Assembly (NCBI GenBank): GCA_028583405.1
Contig: CM053243.1
Coordinates: 38,073,498-38,137,497, forward strand
Reading direction: 5' to 3'
Source of the DNA: Pogonophryne albipinna
Lineage: Eukaryota; Chordata; Actinopteri; Perciformes; Artedidraconidae
Length of the DNA stretch: 64,000 nucleotides
The translations under genes were made by a program, and so were the position numbers. Positions 12,456 to 24,324 of the stretch are shown piece by piece; the stretch's first letter is position 1; the number at the start of each line of letters is the position of its first letter. Under the pieces are notes generated by a model. It saw only the letters and a program-made list of their open reading frames with translations. It was not told the DNA's origin and did not search any database.

Positions 12456-12600
12456 CAACAGTCAAATGGTGGTAGAGACCGAGCCACAGGGAGCGGTTGT
12501 TTGCTAGTCAAATTATTTTCCTGATATGTGGAACTGGAGGTGGTAAGACTTTCAGCTGGACGTTGGAAGCTTATCTAGTAGCACTGGGTGAGAGGAAGCT
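12456..12600 (+). promoter_or_regulatory. Orphan copy of the lectin promoter / first exon
   Basis: The segment (tagagaccgagccacagggag, then ggaactggaggtggtaaga and cagctggacgttggaagc) aligns with the lectin 3 first-exon region at 24290..24410 and with lectin 2 at 6310..6400. Relative to lectin 2 it lacks the bases around the TATA box. No signal-peptide or CTLD exon follows before lectin 3, so it is a relic of a lost or rearranged gene copy, or possibly a distal alternative promoter. Confidence 0.55.
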
Positions 12601-12661
12601 CGCGTTGTGTGTTTGCCGCTTCTCTGTCTGAAAATCTAGAGTTTTTTGTGTTCATCTACAG

Positions 12662-12988
12662 CAGGGGTATTCAACTAAAATTCAACGAGGTCCAGTTAGA
12701 GAAAATCTCCCCATGCAAAGCTCCGGAACATCAAAATGTCTAAGTTGCTTTATGAATTAGTGTGATATATATTGAAGTAGCTGCAGCTTTATCAACGTCT
12801 GCATGTAATCAACAACTGACTGCCAATCAAATAAAGAAAGTACAATTCAAAAACAACAATATTTATTGTCAATTAACATTACTTAAATACTGTGGATATG
12901 TGTAATGTTCCTCTCGGGCTGCATTTACAAATAAAATAGAGAAAATAAATAAAATAGCTTTTGAAAATATGTGCATCTTAAAAGTGCT
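12662..12988 (+). mobile_element. hAT-like MITE fragment
   Basis: It starts CAGGGGTATTCAACTAAAAT, a terminus typical of Charlie-like hAT MITEs. The opposite terminus is not found before the LINE that starts at about 12990, so the copy is partial or interrupted. No coding sequence. Confidence 0.5.
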
Positions 12989-12989
12989 T

Positions 12990-14455
12990 AGTTTAGTTTA
13001 GTTTAGTTTATTTATTTTCTTCGAGCGTGTAAAACCAAAGAAAATACAAATTAAACAAAAGATGATACAGACATGATACAGTACTATACAAATGAATGCA
13101 ATAACAAAACGAAATATTTAATTAATAACTGAATAATCTGTAGTATCATTGTCTGATAACAATAAAAAACTAAACTTTAGCTAATTAGTAATTACACGTC
13201 CGAAAAGGGCTCGGAAGAAGTTTACACGTATTTAATCCGACCCCTTCTCCCTTTTTTTTTACCTTTTTTTTTTCTTTTTACATCTTAATATATGTTAACA
13301 TACAATATAAATGTATACTTTAACCTTGAATAATTTATATAATCATTCATATAATATATACAGGCAAGTTAGGAGAATGGTCTCTATATATTTATATATA
13401 TATACATATAAATATATATACACATACACAAATTCATACAAACACAAATTCATAAATTGAATACAAAACAAGAATATAAACAGTTATGGTTTAGCAGTTT
13501 CCTCCCTGTACCTTGTGAGAATTGTGTCTTTATACCTCTTTTTGAATAGTTTGATGTTTGGACATCCCTTTAGCTCTTCACTCAAAATGTTCCAGATCTT
13601 CGCCCCACAAACAGAAACACAAAAACTTCTCTTTGTTGTGCGCACCCAAACATAAGTGAATATAAATGAACCACGTAAATTATAATTCCCTTGTCTTTCA
13701 TTGAACAATATCTGAATATTCCCAGGCAATTGAAAGTTTTTTGCCTTAAACATGATTTGTGCAATTTGGAATTCAACAAGATCTGACAGTTTTAATAATT
13801 TTTAGCTCTAAGAATAATGGGTTTGTATGATCCCTATAGCCGACATTTTTAATAAGTCTTATTGCTCTTTTTTGTAAAATAAATAGGGATTGTGTTGTAG
13901 TTTTATAATTACTGCCCCAAACCTCTGCACAGTAACTTAAATAAGGTAACACCAATGAACAGTAAAGAATGTAGAGGGAATTTTGATCAAGAATCTGTTT
14001 TGCCTTGTTTAATATTGCAATACTTCTTGAGACTTTGGAATGAATATGTTTTATGTGTGGTTTCCAGCTCAGTTTCTCATCAATTGTGATTCCAAGGAAT
14101 TTATGTTCTTTAACTCTCTCAATGAAAATCCCATCTATCTTAATGAATGCTAGTGTATTGCTATTTCCAAATATGATTAATGTTGTTTTATTCATGTTTA
14201 ATGATAACTTATTACTGTTTAGCCATAACTTTAGTTTGCATATTTCAGCTGTGATCTCTTCCAATAGTAGCTGTACATTGTCCCCACAACAAAATATATT
14301 AGTGTCATCAGCAAACAAAACAAACTTGAGTACTGTCGATACATTGCATATTTCATTAATATACATAATAAATAGTTTCGGCCCCAATACTGACCCCTGG
14401 GGGACACCGCATGTAATGTCCAAATATGAAGAACAACACTCTGCTTAATTTTAGA
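12990..14455 (-). pseudogene. Non-LTR retrotransposon (LINE), reverse transcriptase C-terminal half, frame-shifted
   Basis: The reverse strand encodes CGVPQGSVLGPKLF, then VLFADDTNIF (the F/YxDD catalytic motif), the KEHKFLGITIDEKLSW region and a C-terminal tail ending TRYREETAKP (stop at about 13484). One frameshift near 13790 separates 14423..13773 from 13753..13484. The element is 5'-truncated just upstream of CGVPQG and ends in a (TAAAC)n tail at about 12990..13010, as expected for target-primed insertion. The clade is Jockey/CR1/L2-like; I do not assign a family. Confidence 0.8.
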
Positions 14456-14546
14456 TAAATAAAATAAAGTGTAGCAGCAGCTTGAGTGTCCCTTTTTCTT
14501 TGTTAACCGTTTCACATCATGACTTAATAGTTTCAGCCGATTATAG

Positions 14547-14997
14547 TTCAATCAGGAGAGACGTGATGTATGAGTACATGTTTATTATCGGGACACATGA
14601 CATGCGGGAATAGTGATTGACGTATTACAACAAGTAACTGTAATGATGTTTTGGCGATTAGGCCCCGGGTTTGCAGGATGATCATTCAGGAGGAAAAGAA
14701 CCGCTCTGATGAACCCCCCGGGGTCTAGACACTGGTGGTGGTGAAAGTAGTTCGGTCCGATCTGAAGGGAGAAGGTTTAGCTTGGCCCTGTATTTAGGAG
14801 ACAGGAGGCGAAGGGGTGGAGGAGGGTTGTGCGTTGACACCTGAAATGACAACTGACAGGAAGGGGAGAGCAGATTTAAAGGGGTTAGCAGGTGCGATGA
14901 TTGGCTAGCCGGGGCGTAATGCCCCTGATCACTTATTGAGATAACGTGTGACGCCCGATGATGTTGTCTTCCTGATTGAACTTACGCTGAGCTACAT
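14547..14997. repeat. Head-to-tail repeat pair, short unit
   Basis: A 451-bp unit begins TTCAATCAGGAGAGACG and ends TGAGCTACAT. Its first 170 bp recur at 14998.. and its last 167 bp recur at 18304..18470. The start and the sequence before the end (cttcctgattgaa) are inverted counterparts. It looks like an internally deleted form of the adjacent long unit. No gene is seen. Confidence 0.7.
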
Positions 14998-15339
14998 TTC
15001 AATCAGGAGAGACGTGATGTATGAGTACATGTTTATTATCGGGACACATGACATGCGGGAATAGTGATTGACGTATTACAACAAGTAACTGTAATGATGT
15101 TTTGGCGATTAGGCCCCGGGTTTGCAGGATGATCATTCAGGAGGGAAAGAACCGCTCTGATGAACCCCCAAAAGAAGTGAAGTATGAAGTACGGAGCTGT
15201 GAGCAATTCTTACCTTGCGGCTGGCTGCGGAGATCTATGGATGAAATGAGAGATTAACATGGGGACGTGATGAGCGCCGGAATCGCTTCCGGGCTGCGGG
15301 GTTAGACATGCGCGGGCCCACTGGCCGCAACCTGCACTG

Positions 15340-15705
15340 CAGGGTTAACATGACGCAGACCCACTGGCCGCAACCTGCACTCGCAGGGTTAAACCTAAGC
15401 GCGGACCCGTGTCCGCAACCTGCACCCGCAGGGTTAAACCTAAGCGCGGACCTGTGTCCGCAACCTGCACCCGCAGGGTTAAACCTAAGCGCGGACCTGT
15501 GTCCGCAACCTGCACCCGCAGGGTTAAACCTAAGCGCGGACCTGTGTCCGCAACCTGCATCCGCAGGGTTAAACATAACGCGGACCCATGTCCGCAACCT
15601 GCGCCCGCAGGGTTAAACATAACGCGGACCCACGTCCGCAACCTGCACCCGCAGGGTTAAACATAACTCGGACCCACGTCCGCAACCTGCACTTGCAGGA
15701 TTAGC
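15340..15705. repeat. 45-bp minisatellite with a hairpin in each unit
   Basis: About eight copies of a 44-45-bp unit containing gcagggttaaacctaagc and the self-complementary core gcggac..gtccgc. Units are highly similar, with point differences toward the right. The period is near 45 nt (15 codons), so several frames stay open, but the repetitive peptides are not a gene. Confidence 0.85.
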
Positions 15706-15913
15706 GTACGCAGATCCGGAGTCATAGCCTGACAGTTACGAGAACAGTACACGTATACATGCTGACGTGTTACCACCACCAGTTATAGGCATAATTACCA
15801 TATTTTAGTGTTTGAGGGACCTTTGGATAGCCAGCACGGCACTGATGTCCGGGCGGATGTAGGATGTGAAGGCAGAGGAGGACCATCGTCCGCGTTGTTG
15901 CAGGGATGAGGAT

Positions 15914-16622
15914 TTCATTTCATTTCATTTCAAACCTTTATTTAACGAGATTGGTCCCTTTGAGATCATAGATCTCTTTTTCAAGAGAGACCTGCAGCAT
16001 ATAGGTTCCACATGAAACATAAAACAATAAAGGACATTATACATTATATTTACAGGATGCATTAACCTAGTTATAGACATTTACAAGTGCCCATAGTATC
16101 AAACGAGCATTTCATTTAGCCTAGCTTTAAAACATGCAGAGGAATGAGATTGCTCAGTTTCAATTATTGCTGAAGATTGTTCAAGCAGGAGCTGCGCCGT
16201 AAAAGCTGTCTTACCTAAGACAGTCCTTGCTATTGGCACATCTAACAATACTACATCATGCGATCTCAGACAATAGCTGCTTGCAACTCTCTGTGTTATC
16301 AGAGAGCAGATATAATACGGGAGTTTACCCAACAAAGCTTTATAAATAAACGTGTACCAATGACTGAGCCTCTTTACAGTAAGTGATGCAAACCTGCCTT
16401 GGCATACAGGGTACAGTGATGAGTAAGTGCTTACAATTTGTGACAAATCTCAGTGCGCTGTGATAGGCGGCATCTAACTTGTTCAGGCGATGGGCAGGTG
16501 CATTCATATACAACAAATCACCATAGTCCAGCACAGGTAAAAAGGTCACAGTGACTAGCCTTTTCCTGGCCTCGAGCGAGAAACAGGACTTGTTTCTGGA
16601 AAAGAAACCTAGTCTAACCCTC
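15914..16622 (-). pseudogene. LINE remnant, end of reverse transcriptase ORF and 3' tail
   Basis: Reverse-strand frames give VRLGFFSRNKSCFSLEARKR, FLPVLDYGDLLYMNAP, AYHSALRFVTNC and, in a shifted frame, YTFIYKALLGKLPYYICSL. This is the standard C-terminal stretch of fish LINE polyproteins. The 3' end carries ctttatttaacgagattggt and an (ATTTC)n-like tail at about 15914..15930. It is broken by a frameshift near 16400 and 5'-truncated, so it is inactive. Confidence 0.75.
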
Positions 16623-18731
16623 AGCTTTGGAGGATGAGACGCCTTGATTAGCTGCGGAGGTAGCTGCGCCTATCCTGAACAAATGCCCCGAGATAATTGG
16701 GGTGATAAGCCGGATCTAGTGAGAACTTGCTTAAGTAATGTGATGAGGGACGCTAGTGTTAGATCCAGAGAGTGTGATAATAAATGTGTAAGCGATAGTG
16801 GAATCTGAGCGGCTGTGCAATGCACGTCTTTAAGGGACGGGGAAACCGCGGTCGTCGTGAGGCCGGCGGATGCCACGTCCAGAACGGGAGATGATGGCGT
16901 GCCGAAGATGATCCGCCTGCAAAGTACGGTTTCCCGGTGAGGAAGAGCAATTGTCGTTGGAGATGTTTGCTGTATACGTCTTGACGTTTATGTGGCTGCA
17001 CGCAGTTTGGTTAGAGGAACATTAATACCATGAGCTTGATGTGATGTCTAGGCACTCCGATTGTGTGACTAGGCCTATAGTTCCTCATGATTAGACGCGC
17101 TGTGCTCCTGGAGGAGTCTCTTCTTGTTTCTTCTTCTCTCTTCTTCTCTTTTCCCAGTTGAGCGGGGTTATAGATTAGTGTCAATAAATCGTTCAATTAA
17201 TATTGGGAGTGAATTCCTAATTTATTTAGTATCTGGTCGTGTCATGAACAGGAATGTCCAGCGACTTGGTCATTGAGGAAAAGAAGCCCTACGAAACACC
17301 ATTCATTTCAGGTAACACTGTGATGAAGCTTGAAATTGCATAGTTACTGAGCATTGTACTGGGTAGTAATACCCGGACTGCATTAGCAATGCATTACGAT
17401 CTTCGTACGCATAGAAATACGTTACTGAAACTCCATACTGTAACACGTTACGCCCAACACTGCCTGAAACTCACCTTAACCCTGAACTAAAGGTAGCAAT
17501 GCATAGTGTTAAACTTCCTGTCGGCTCCCAGACCGTAGTCGAGGAAACGGGGGGGATGACTCTCTGTCGTCTCCCAGGCAGCAGCAACGCTTCGGGTTCA
17601 ATAACCCATTTATCGGAAAGACTGAAGAGAGGCGAGCTCTTCTTGGGAGTCGTTGCATTTCTTTAGCTCTTCTGTTTCGGAAGATAGATTCGGAAGATCA
17701 CGGACCTTCCTTCTGCTGCCTCGTTTACTTCTAGAAAGCATGTATCCCGCTCGCTCGCTCTACCACACCCACGCGCATGTGCACGCGCCACACCCCTCTC
17801 TTAAAGGGGTAGCGATCTCACGCTGCATGACCCAATGTCATAACAATATAACGAAACATCTCGTGAATTTGTTGCAACTGCCTTTGCCAGCGCTACCCCG
17901 ACGCCTGTTTTAAGTGAGCGCAGGAGGAAGTAGCTTCAATGGGATGTAGCTTAAGCCCTGCCTGCCTGCAGGAGGGGTTGTGGTTGAAGCCAGAATGGGT
18001 AAAACTCCGCATGCGATGAGGACCCGTTCCGCGTGAAGCCGGAAGCGCCGCATTAGGCGGCCCTGATGCCAGTGATGCCTTCTCGAGAGACTGAAGGCGT
18101 GCGTCAGTTGTTTGCGGAAGTAGCCATTCCCATTAAGCCGGAGGAATTTCCATGGAGCCCGATTTCCTTGTCTTTTCCTCCCACGTCCGGGTTTGACGTG
18201 GACCCGCTAGCCGACTGGGGAACGCCGCCTGTAGCTTAATCCGCAAGACTGCGGAGCTGATGAATAATGCCTGGAGCTGGGACGAAGCCCTGCTGCTGCT
18301 TGTGCGTTGACACCTGAAATGACAACTGACAGGAAGGGGAGAGCAGATTTAAAGGGGTTAGCAGGTGCGATGATTGGCTAGCCGGGGCGTAATGCCCCTG
18401 ATCACTTATTGAGATAACGTGTGACGCCCGATGATGTTGTCTTCCTGATTGAACTTACGCTGAGCTACATAACAATATCAGTCTTTACACATCATAACAA
18501 TTGAACAGTTTTAAAGTTTCTCTTTCTTTCCCTCTTATATTGCAGTCCCTCACTCACTTTTTTTTAATTCAGTGCGAGAATTGAGCTCGAGCTTGTCCTG
18601 CCAGGAGTTTAAATCTGGGCTGAAATGGTGTCAGGGCCATTCTCATACACACATGCAGGTGCTCATTGGTTAGCCTCGGTTAGCCTGCCCTGGAACCATA
18701 TTTAGTTTTAATTTTGATCCTGGTGGACTGA

Positions 18732-18914
18732 TCATATTGGGCTCTGACTGCACATTTTTTGTGACCTCAGTTCTGACTTGAGAGGGAATGTTTGGTCAAA
18801 CACTTTGTGTTTTGTCTCATAGTGGCGTTTCACATTGGCACTTTTAATGAGCGCCAAGGTCTCTGAACAAATGAGACACACTGGTTCTGTGCTCCCAGTC
18901 GGCAGGATGAACAT
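18732..18914 (-). pseudogene. hAT-type zinc-finger fragment (BED-like)
   Basis: The reverse frame reads PVCLICSETLALIKSANVKR, then HYETKHKVF and PLKSELRSQK. The C-x2-C ... H-x4-H pattern and these phrases are typical of the N-terminal zinc finger of domesticated or fish hAT transposases (GTF2IRD2/ZBED-like). Only about 60 residues remain and no catalytic domain is found next to it. The THAP-type element at 18958 is inserted just beside it. Confidence 0.6.
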
Positions 18915-19159
18915 GAATGAGTCCGTCCACTCAGGGTTAAAAGCTCTGTTCTCACTGCAACCCTGTCTCCTACAAATTACGTTCCCACAGAACTAAACTG
19001 CATTCTCAATTACTTTTAGCAAGAAACGTATTTTCTCCCACGTTACGTTCGTTATGAACGTATCTTAAATACGTTTATTTTCTACATATCTTTGCCATTT
19101 ATTGTGTTGCTTATAATAATGATAATAGTCATTTATAAATATCATTTTAGAGCACACAT

Positions 19160-19348
19160 TTGAAATCAGTAGACGAGGCTGTAATTTCTCCAGCTGTTAC
19201 TCTCATGAGCGAGGCAGAAAATAATAGTTTTAACATGCCAAAAAGCTGCTGTGTCATTTATTGCACCTCAAACATTAAAACAAATCCAGAGTTACGTGTT
19301 TCTGTACTTCCTCTAAGAAGAAAGGACAGTAACAGAAGATCTCTGTGA
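19160..19348 (+). pseudogene. THAP-domain first-exon fragment, left arm of copy 1
   Basis: The frame contains NMPKSCCVIYCTSNIK and LPLRRKDSNRRSL, the N-terminal part of a THAP zinc finger (MPxxC...C, then the basic RRKDxNRRxLW segment). The second half of the C2CH finger is absent and the frame stops at 19348. The mirrored copy is at 22403..22603. Confidence 0.6.
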
Positions 19349-19521
19349 CGCCAGATGTGGTGTTGTTAATGCAATATTTTATCCGAAAAAAAATTCAGTT
19401 TAGGATGGCCGAAGACACTTCACTACCCATAATCCCCAGCTATCGTTTGGGACGACAGTCCCGTTGACAAACCCCGGTTGCGTTCCGATAATCCAAAAAT
19501 CAGCTCCTAAATTCTAACCCT

Positions 19522-21975
19522 GGCCGTGTCTCAATTCAGGGGTTGTATCCTTCGGGGTACGCAGCCTACACGGTCCACGGAGGACCCAGCCCACGTAGAC
19601 CGGGTAGGCTGGACGGAGCGGCCTACGAAATGAGACGGTCTAGCCTACGGAGGGCTTCGTATTTACGTCACGTGATACGCGCTGTTTGGTTGTGCTGCTC
19701 CAGCAGCCTGCTAGCAAATTCTAACTCAGCTGAAAAGGATCCAGAAACTTTACTTTTACATTTTTTTGGAGATCACCGTCGGCGATTAATTAAAGATGGC
19801 CAGGTAAATAAGATGAAGCTGTTCCTTTAACCCCCAGTAATGTTACATTAGTAAGTTAACAAGTAAATTATATATAGCTGATGTAATTTAATCATATTAT
19901 TTCATATTTAAAATAAGTCTTAATTTTTCTGTACTAATAAAACAATGTTTTTTTAAATGAACAAAAGCATGTTGTATAGATTGATTGTCAACAATAGTAG
20001 TGTTCTAATCTTAATAGCTGTGATTATAACAGTTTATATTCTCCTTCTTCCCCTAACCCTGCCCAGATGATGTCCCACTGACCCCAGGTCAGCACCTCCA
20101 GGTCCAGCAGCTCTGCTGAAATACACTATTAAACATTTTCTATGACCTTTTTTTTGTATTAATAAAATTAAACTGAAGACAGTTTAATGACCTCGAGATA
20201 TCCTATTATTCCACTGCTTATGTACACATGTTGTAAATAATGGTTAAAACCTCAGGAAATGAAATAAACAATGTGTTTAACAATTACAATGTAATATTGT
20301 ATTTTCATCTTATCACAAAGTAGAGGTAAGAATATATCCATCCTCTCTCTGCAGCTTCATGTCTTCTATTATTATAACTTTCATCATTGAGACAGAGGAA
20401 ATCAATCATGTTATGAAGAATGTATGTATCGTAATGTATGAGCAAAAGTGTGTTTATGGAGTTGTTTATTTGTATTGTATGTGCAGCAAGTATATAGAAG
20501 CAGCTGTTTGGGGAATCAGACAGACTCAAGCTATAATCGTTAAATATATATTAAAAGAAAGGACACATACAAAATCAAATTCTGAAAGTAAGACACAAGT
20601 CTGTAGGACGGCAGTAAGCAGAGGTCTGGGTGGAGGATGCTCCTGGTCGCCGTTTTGCTTTCTTCAGCACCTCGGGGGGTCCAGGTGGATGGAGCTCTGT
20701 CCTGATGATCCGCTGGGGTTAGGGGTCCTTCTCCAGCACCTCGGGGGGTCCAGGTGGATGGCAGCTCTGTCCTGATGATCCGCTGGGGTTAGGGGTCCTT
20801 CTCCAGCACCTCGGGGGGTCCAGATGGATGGCAGCTCTGTCCTGATGATCCGCTGGGCACTTTTCAGATTAGGGGTCCTCCTCCAGCAGATCCATTTCTC
20901 CAGAATTTTCCTAATTACAGAGAAAAACAAGAGAAAAATTAAAAAGTGAATTAATCATATTAGACACAGGGTTGCAGAAGTATTATTGCAAAAATGTAAC
21001 TCTCAGCATTTCAGACAAACAATCCTTAAAGGATCATTTAAAATGATGTACTGTTCTGGTTTTTTTAAAACTAAAGAGATGAAGTGACAGTCACAGCTGC
21101 ATCCCTTTGACAGCACAAACTAACATCAAGAAAAAGGCTGCTGTCTATTTGTGATTGTCTTATTATTATGGGATTAGGATAAATTAAATACACTTTAACC
21201 TAAATAAAAGATGATCAAATCTGGTGGAAATATTTAAAATAGGCTTTTCTTTTAGCCCTACCTCAAAGCAGCATGAGCTGAATACAAAGGGTGTAATGTT
21301 GTCCCAAAGTTTAATAAACAGTAAAACATTGGAACACGTCAGAGAAATAAATAAAGCTAACAGCAGACGTCAGGGTAGCATTTTATAAATCCCACCGTAC
21401 TGTAGGCTATACCGGTCTAAATGTTTTCACTTTGGTCTATGTATGTAATATAAAGTATAACTTATCTATAACAGAGCCAAGATCTCTGTATGACTTTAAT
21501 AAACTTCTGAATTGAATTAAAACAGAAGTGTAAACAACAGTGCAGTACGTCTAGCTAGTTAGCGTCACATATGTATCCGTATTATTTAACAAAAATGTAC
21601 GTTGTACTGCCCCTTGGGTTTGACGTGTGTGACGTCAGTTAATTTAAAGTAAGTTAAAACCCAATACTCACATTTATTAGTGATTCCTCCGCTCGCTGCT
21701 GCTTTTAAATCCACTCTGCTGGGAGACCGGAAGCCATTTCATTTGAAAAAAACTCCCTCTTCCCTGCGCGCATTGCACCCTGGGATATGGTAGGCCACGG
21801 AGTGTACATCAGATGTATCCTTCAAATTGGGGAAAAGTAGGCTGCATTCGTGGGCCGCATTCGGAGGAGTCTCGTCTTTTTTTAAAATTGGGACAGCCTT
21901 CTTTCGGCGGAAGTGACGTAAGCGGTCTACGAATGCACCCTTCGAAGTATGCAACCCCTGAATTGAGACACGGCC
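19522..21975. mobile_element. Nested Harbinger-like non-autonomous element
   Basis: The termini are inverted repeats: GGCCGTGTCTCAATTCAGGG on the left and the inverse on the right (ccctgaattgagacacggcc). They are flanked by CCT on both sides (19519..19521 and 21976..21978), a 3-bp duplication compatible with the PIF/Harbinger class. It sits inside the THAP-type element. The interior holds a 70-bp-class minisatellite and no intact transposase. A related fragment (gaccgtctcatttcgtagac) lies near 62438. Confidence 0.6.
20663..20860. repeat. Minisatellite, about three copies of a ~70-bp unit
   Basis: Three consecutive copies of a unit containing ttcagcacctcggggggtcc / tctccagcacctcggggggt, then gctctgtcctgatgatccgc and tggggttaggggtcct. 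Copies differ by a few bases. Open frames across it are repeat artefacts. Confidence 0.8.
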
Positions 21976-22402
21976 CCTATCTCCTATTCCTTGACCTCTG
22001 AGTGAAACGTCACGGGGTTAAGGGATAGTGGATAGGAGAATTCAAAAGGACTTAGGAGAAGAGACTGCGGTACTTTAGAGAATCCGAATGCACTTTCACT
22101 ATCCGACGTGTTTATGATGCGCCAGCGGACGTCATGAATGTGCGTCTGCTGCTGTCGGGAAACTATGGAAACTACAGTTTTCTATACAGCGGACTACAAC
22201 ATGGATGTTTAATAAGAACGACGGACTCATCTAGAGACTCTACACTGTGCTCTGATGCTGTTGCTTTATGAACGTGGACAACAGAGAAACATATTCTTCA
22301 TGACCAAAGTTGGAATTGAAATAAAAAAGGAAAGTTAAACTTATGCTTGTCACCCTCACCCGCCCACTTTTGGGGAAACCAACGCTGTCATTTGAACGGC
22401 GA

Positions 22403-22603
22403 TCAAGCCTGAAGCCACAGAGATCTTCTGTTACTGTCCTTTCTTCTTAGAGGAAGTACAGAAACACGTAACTCTGGATTTGTTTTAATGTTTGAGGTGC
22501 AATAAACGACACAGCAGCTTTTTGGCATGTTAAAACTATTATTTTCTGCCTCGCTCATGAGAGTAACAGCTGGCGAAATTACAGCCTCGCCTACTGATTT
22601 CAA
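22403..22603 (-). pseudogene. THAP-domain first-exon fragment, right arm of copy 1
   Basis: Inverse copy of the left-arm frame: NMPKSCCVVYCTSNIK ... RRKDSNRRSLWLQA. It keeps the LWLQA extension that the left arm has lost. Confidence 0.6.
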
Positions 22604-22812
22604 ATGTGTGCTCTAAAATGATATTTATAAATGACTATTATCATTATTATAAGCAACACAATAAATGGCAAAGATATGTAGAAAATAAACGTATTTAAGA
22701 TACGTTCATAAGAAACGTAATGTGGGAGAAAATACGTTTCTTGCTAAACGTAATTGAGAATGCAGTTTAGTTCTGTGGGAACGTAATTTTTAGGAGACAG
22801 GGTTGCTCACTG

Positions 22813-24044
22813 TCCACTTTATTTGTCTCTCCCTGTCTGCCGCTAACACGCCTGTTCACTCTCCTCTCCGCTTCTCTCCCTGTATCGCTAATTATTCTCT
22901 TCACTCACTTTCCTCTCCACTTCTCTCTGCCGCTCTCTGGTCTCTTCTTCTGTGTTTCTCTCCCTGTATCGCTCACTCGTCTCTTTCGCCCCCTGTCGGC
23001 GGCGGTTAAAATAGAATTGCCCCGTCAAAATTGAAATCCCCTATTAATGTATTGATTATAGGTCCGGGTCCGTATAGGTCGGCGTCTGGGTCCGGATCCG
23101 GACCGCAGTTCGCGGTCCGCCTGTTACTGAACTATGATCTACAGGCTTATAGACAAACTTTTTTTTCTCCTGCTATAGTTACCAAACGTTTTCTTTTTGG
23201 ACCCAATTGTCACACCTGATTGCCACGACTGACGCTACGATTTCCTACCTGTCCACCCTGCTACTGTAACTCACCGGCTCCTGCTCCAGGGCTAACGTCA
23301 AAGCTAATGTTAGTGGACTCTGCTTCCATAAAAAAAAAAAAAAAGATTCTCCATCCTGGCTTGGTGCTGATTCTGGTTCACATATCACCTGCTCCTGCTG
23401 CAGATTGTTCTTTGATCTGCTGGAAAGGACTTTACAACAACTGTTTTTTCCACCTAGTTGAAAAATAAGCATATCCCTGCTCTGTGGTGGACAAACCATA
23501 GCATTTTAACAGTGTTTGAAAACATGTTTTGGGCATTTTTGTAATTCGAGCTGTCATCTATGAATGGAGCATGCAGGAAGCAAGCGAAACATAGACTCCA
23601 CACATTTATTTTCATCTACATAGTTTAAAATGTGCGAAGCTGATAATGTAAGAGTGGGGGCTATGTGGTCGGACAGCCCACCTAATTTAACCCCTGGTTG
23701 TGACTTGTGTGTGTTTTAGTGGTCCGTTCTTGGAGAACATCGCTTAGTTTGCAGTAACCCTAACCCTACTCCACTTTTCTTTTCTTTTCACCATGGAAAG
23801 CTTCAATTTGGCCAGGTGGCTAAAATGTTTTAATTGATGAGACCCAAGGATGTATATGGACCAGGTATTGTGTCCTGCGCCAACACATTAAACTCCATGG
23901 TAAAGGTGTTAGCACTTGACTAATGATTTTAAGAGTTATTAAGACTTCTTGATTTGACATTGAACTTTACGAATATGCAGCAGTTATATTTGCCAACTGT
24001 TTGGTGTCCCTTTAGCAGAATATATCTATATTTTCCTGGTCTGT
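22813..24044. other. Repeat-derived spacer, partly hAT-like
   Basis: Pyrimidine-rich sequence, then a CpG-rich palindromic patch near 23060..23115 (ggtccggatccggaccgcag) of a kind seen in hAT-derived fish repeats. With 18541..18950 it may be the other side of a hAT remnant split by the THAP-type element. No gene is supported. Confidence 0.35.
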
Positions 24045-24262
24045 AGGTAAATCGAGATGCCTGTTGCTTACTGGGCTGGTGCATTGATCTTCGGATCAGG
24101 GGAGCATTGGTTCCATCCCCATTGCAGTCAGCATGTCGTTGTGTCCCTGGGCAAGACACTTCACCCCAAATTGCTCCTTTGGGGATTGTCCACAGTACTG
24201 AATGTATTTAAGTCGCTTTGGATAAAAGCGTCTAACAAGTGACATGTAATGTAATGTAAATC
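24045..24262 (+). mobile_element. tRNA-derived SINE, plus-strand copy
   Basis: Same family as 42425..42628. The body includes tgcagtcagcatgtcgttgt and ctgggcaagacacttc, followed by gtcgctttggataaaagcgt, the 3' sequence shared with L2-type LINEs, and a (TGTAA)n tail. The tRNA-like head is more diverged here than in the other copy. Confidence 0.75.
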
Positions 24263-24324
24263 TCTGCTTCATTTGCCAACATTCAAATGGTTTATAGAGA
24301 CGGAGCCACAGGGAGTGGTTGTTT

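Larger units (their letters stand above)
14998..18470. repeat. Head-to-tail repeat pair, long unit
   Basis: A 3.47-kb unit with the same ends as 14547..14997, directly abutting it. Inside lie a 45-bp minisatellite (15340..15705) and a LINE remnant (15914..16622). The remaining interior (16623..18300) is GC-richer than the lectin introns and has no open frame I can assign. Class unknown: possibly a non-autonomous DNA element, possibly a tandem segmental duplication. Confidence 0.6.
18958..22805. mobile_element. THAP-bearing long-TIR DNA transposon, copy 1
   Basis: Begins CAACCCTGTCTCCTACAAAT and ends in the inverse, ggagacagggttg. It is flanked by a 7-bp target-site duplication CTCACTG (18951..18957 and 22806..22812). 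The two arms are inverted repeats of about 390 bp, and each contains the same THAP-like first-exon sequence. No transposase catalytic domain lies between the arms; the middle is occupied by a nested element (19522..21975). A P-element-like class is plausible (THAP domain, 7-8-bp duplication) but not established. Confidence 0.8.

Noticed and set aside
15235..15660. Several long open frames on both strands
   Set aside because: They run through a 45-bp minisatellite whose period is a multiple of three; the peptides are repeat translations without start or splice support.
15340..15705. Regular repeats resembling a CRISPR array
   Set aside because: The units are contiguous with no unique spacers, in a vertebrate genome, with no cas genes; it is a minisatellite.
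18732..18914. A functional zinc-finger gene
   Set aside because: Only about 60 codons of a hAT-type finger remain, with no exons or catalytic domain nearby.
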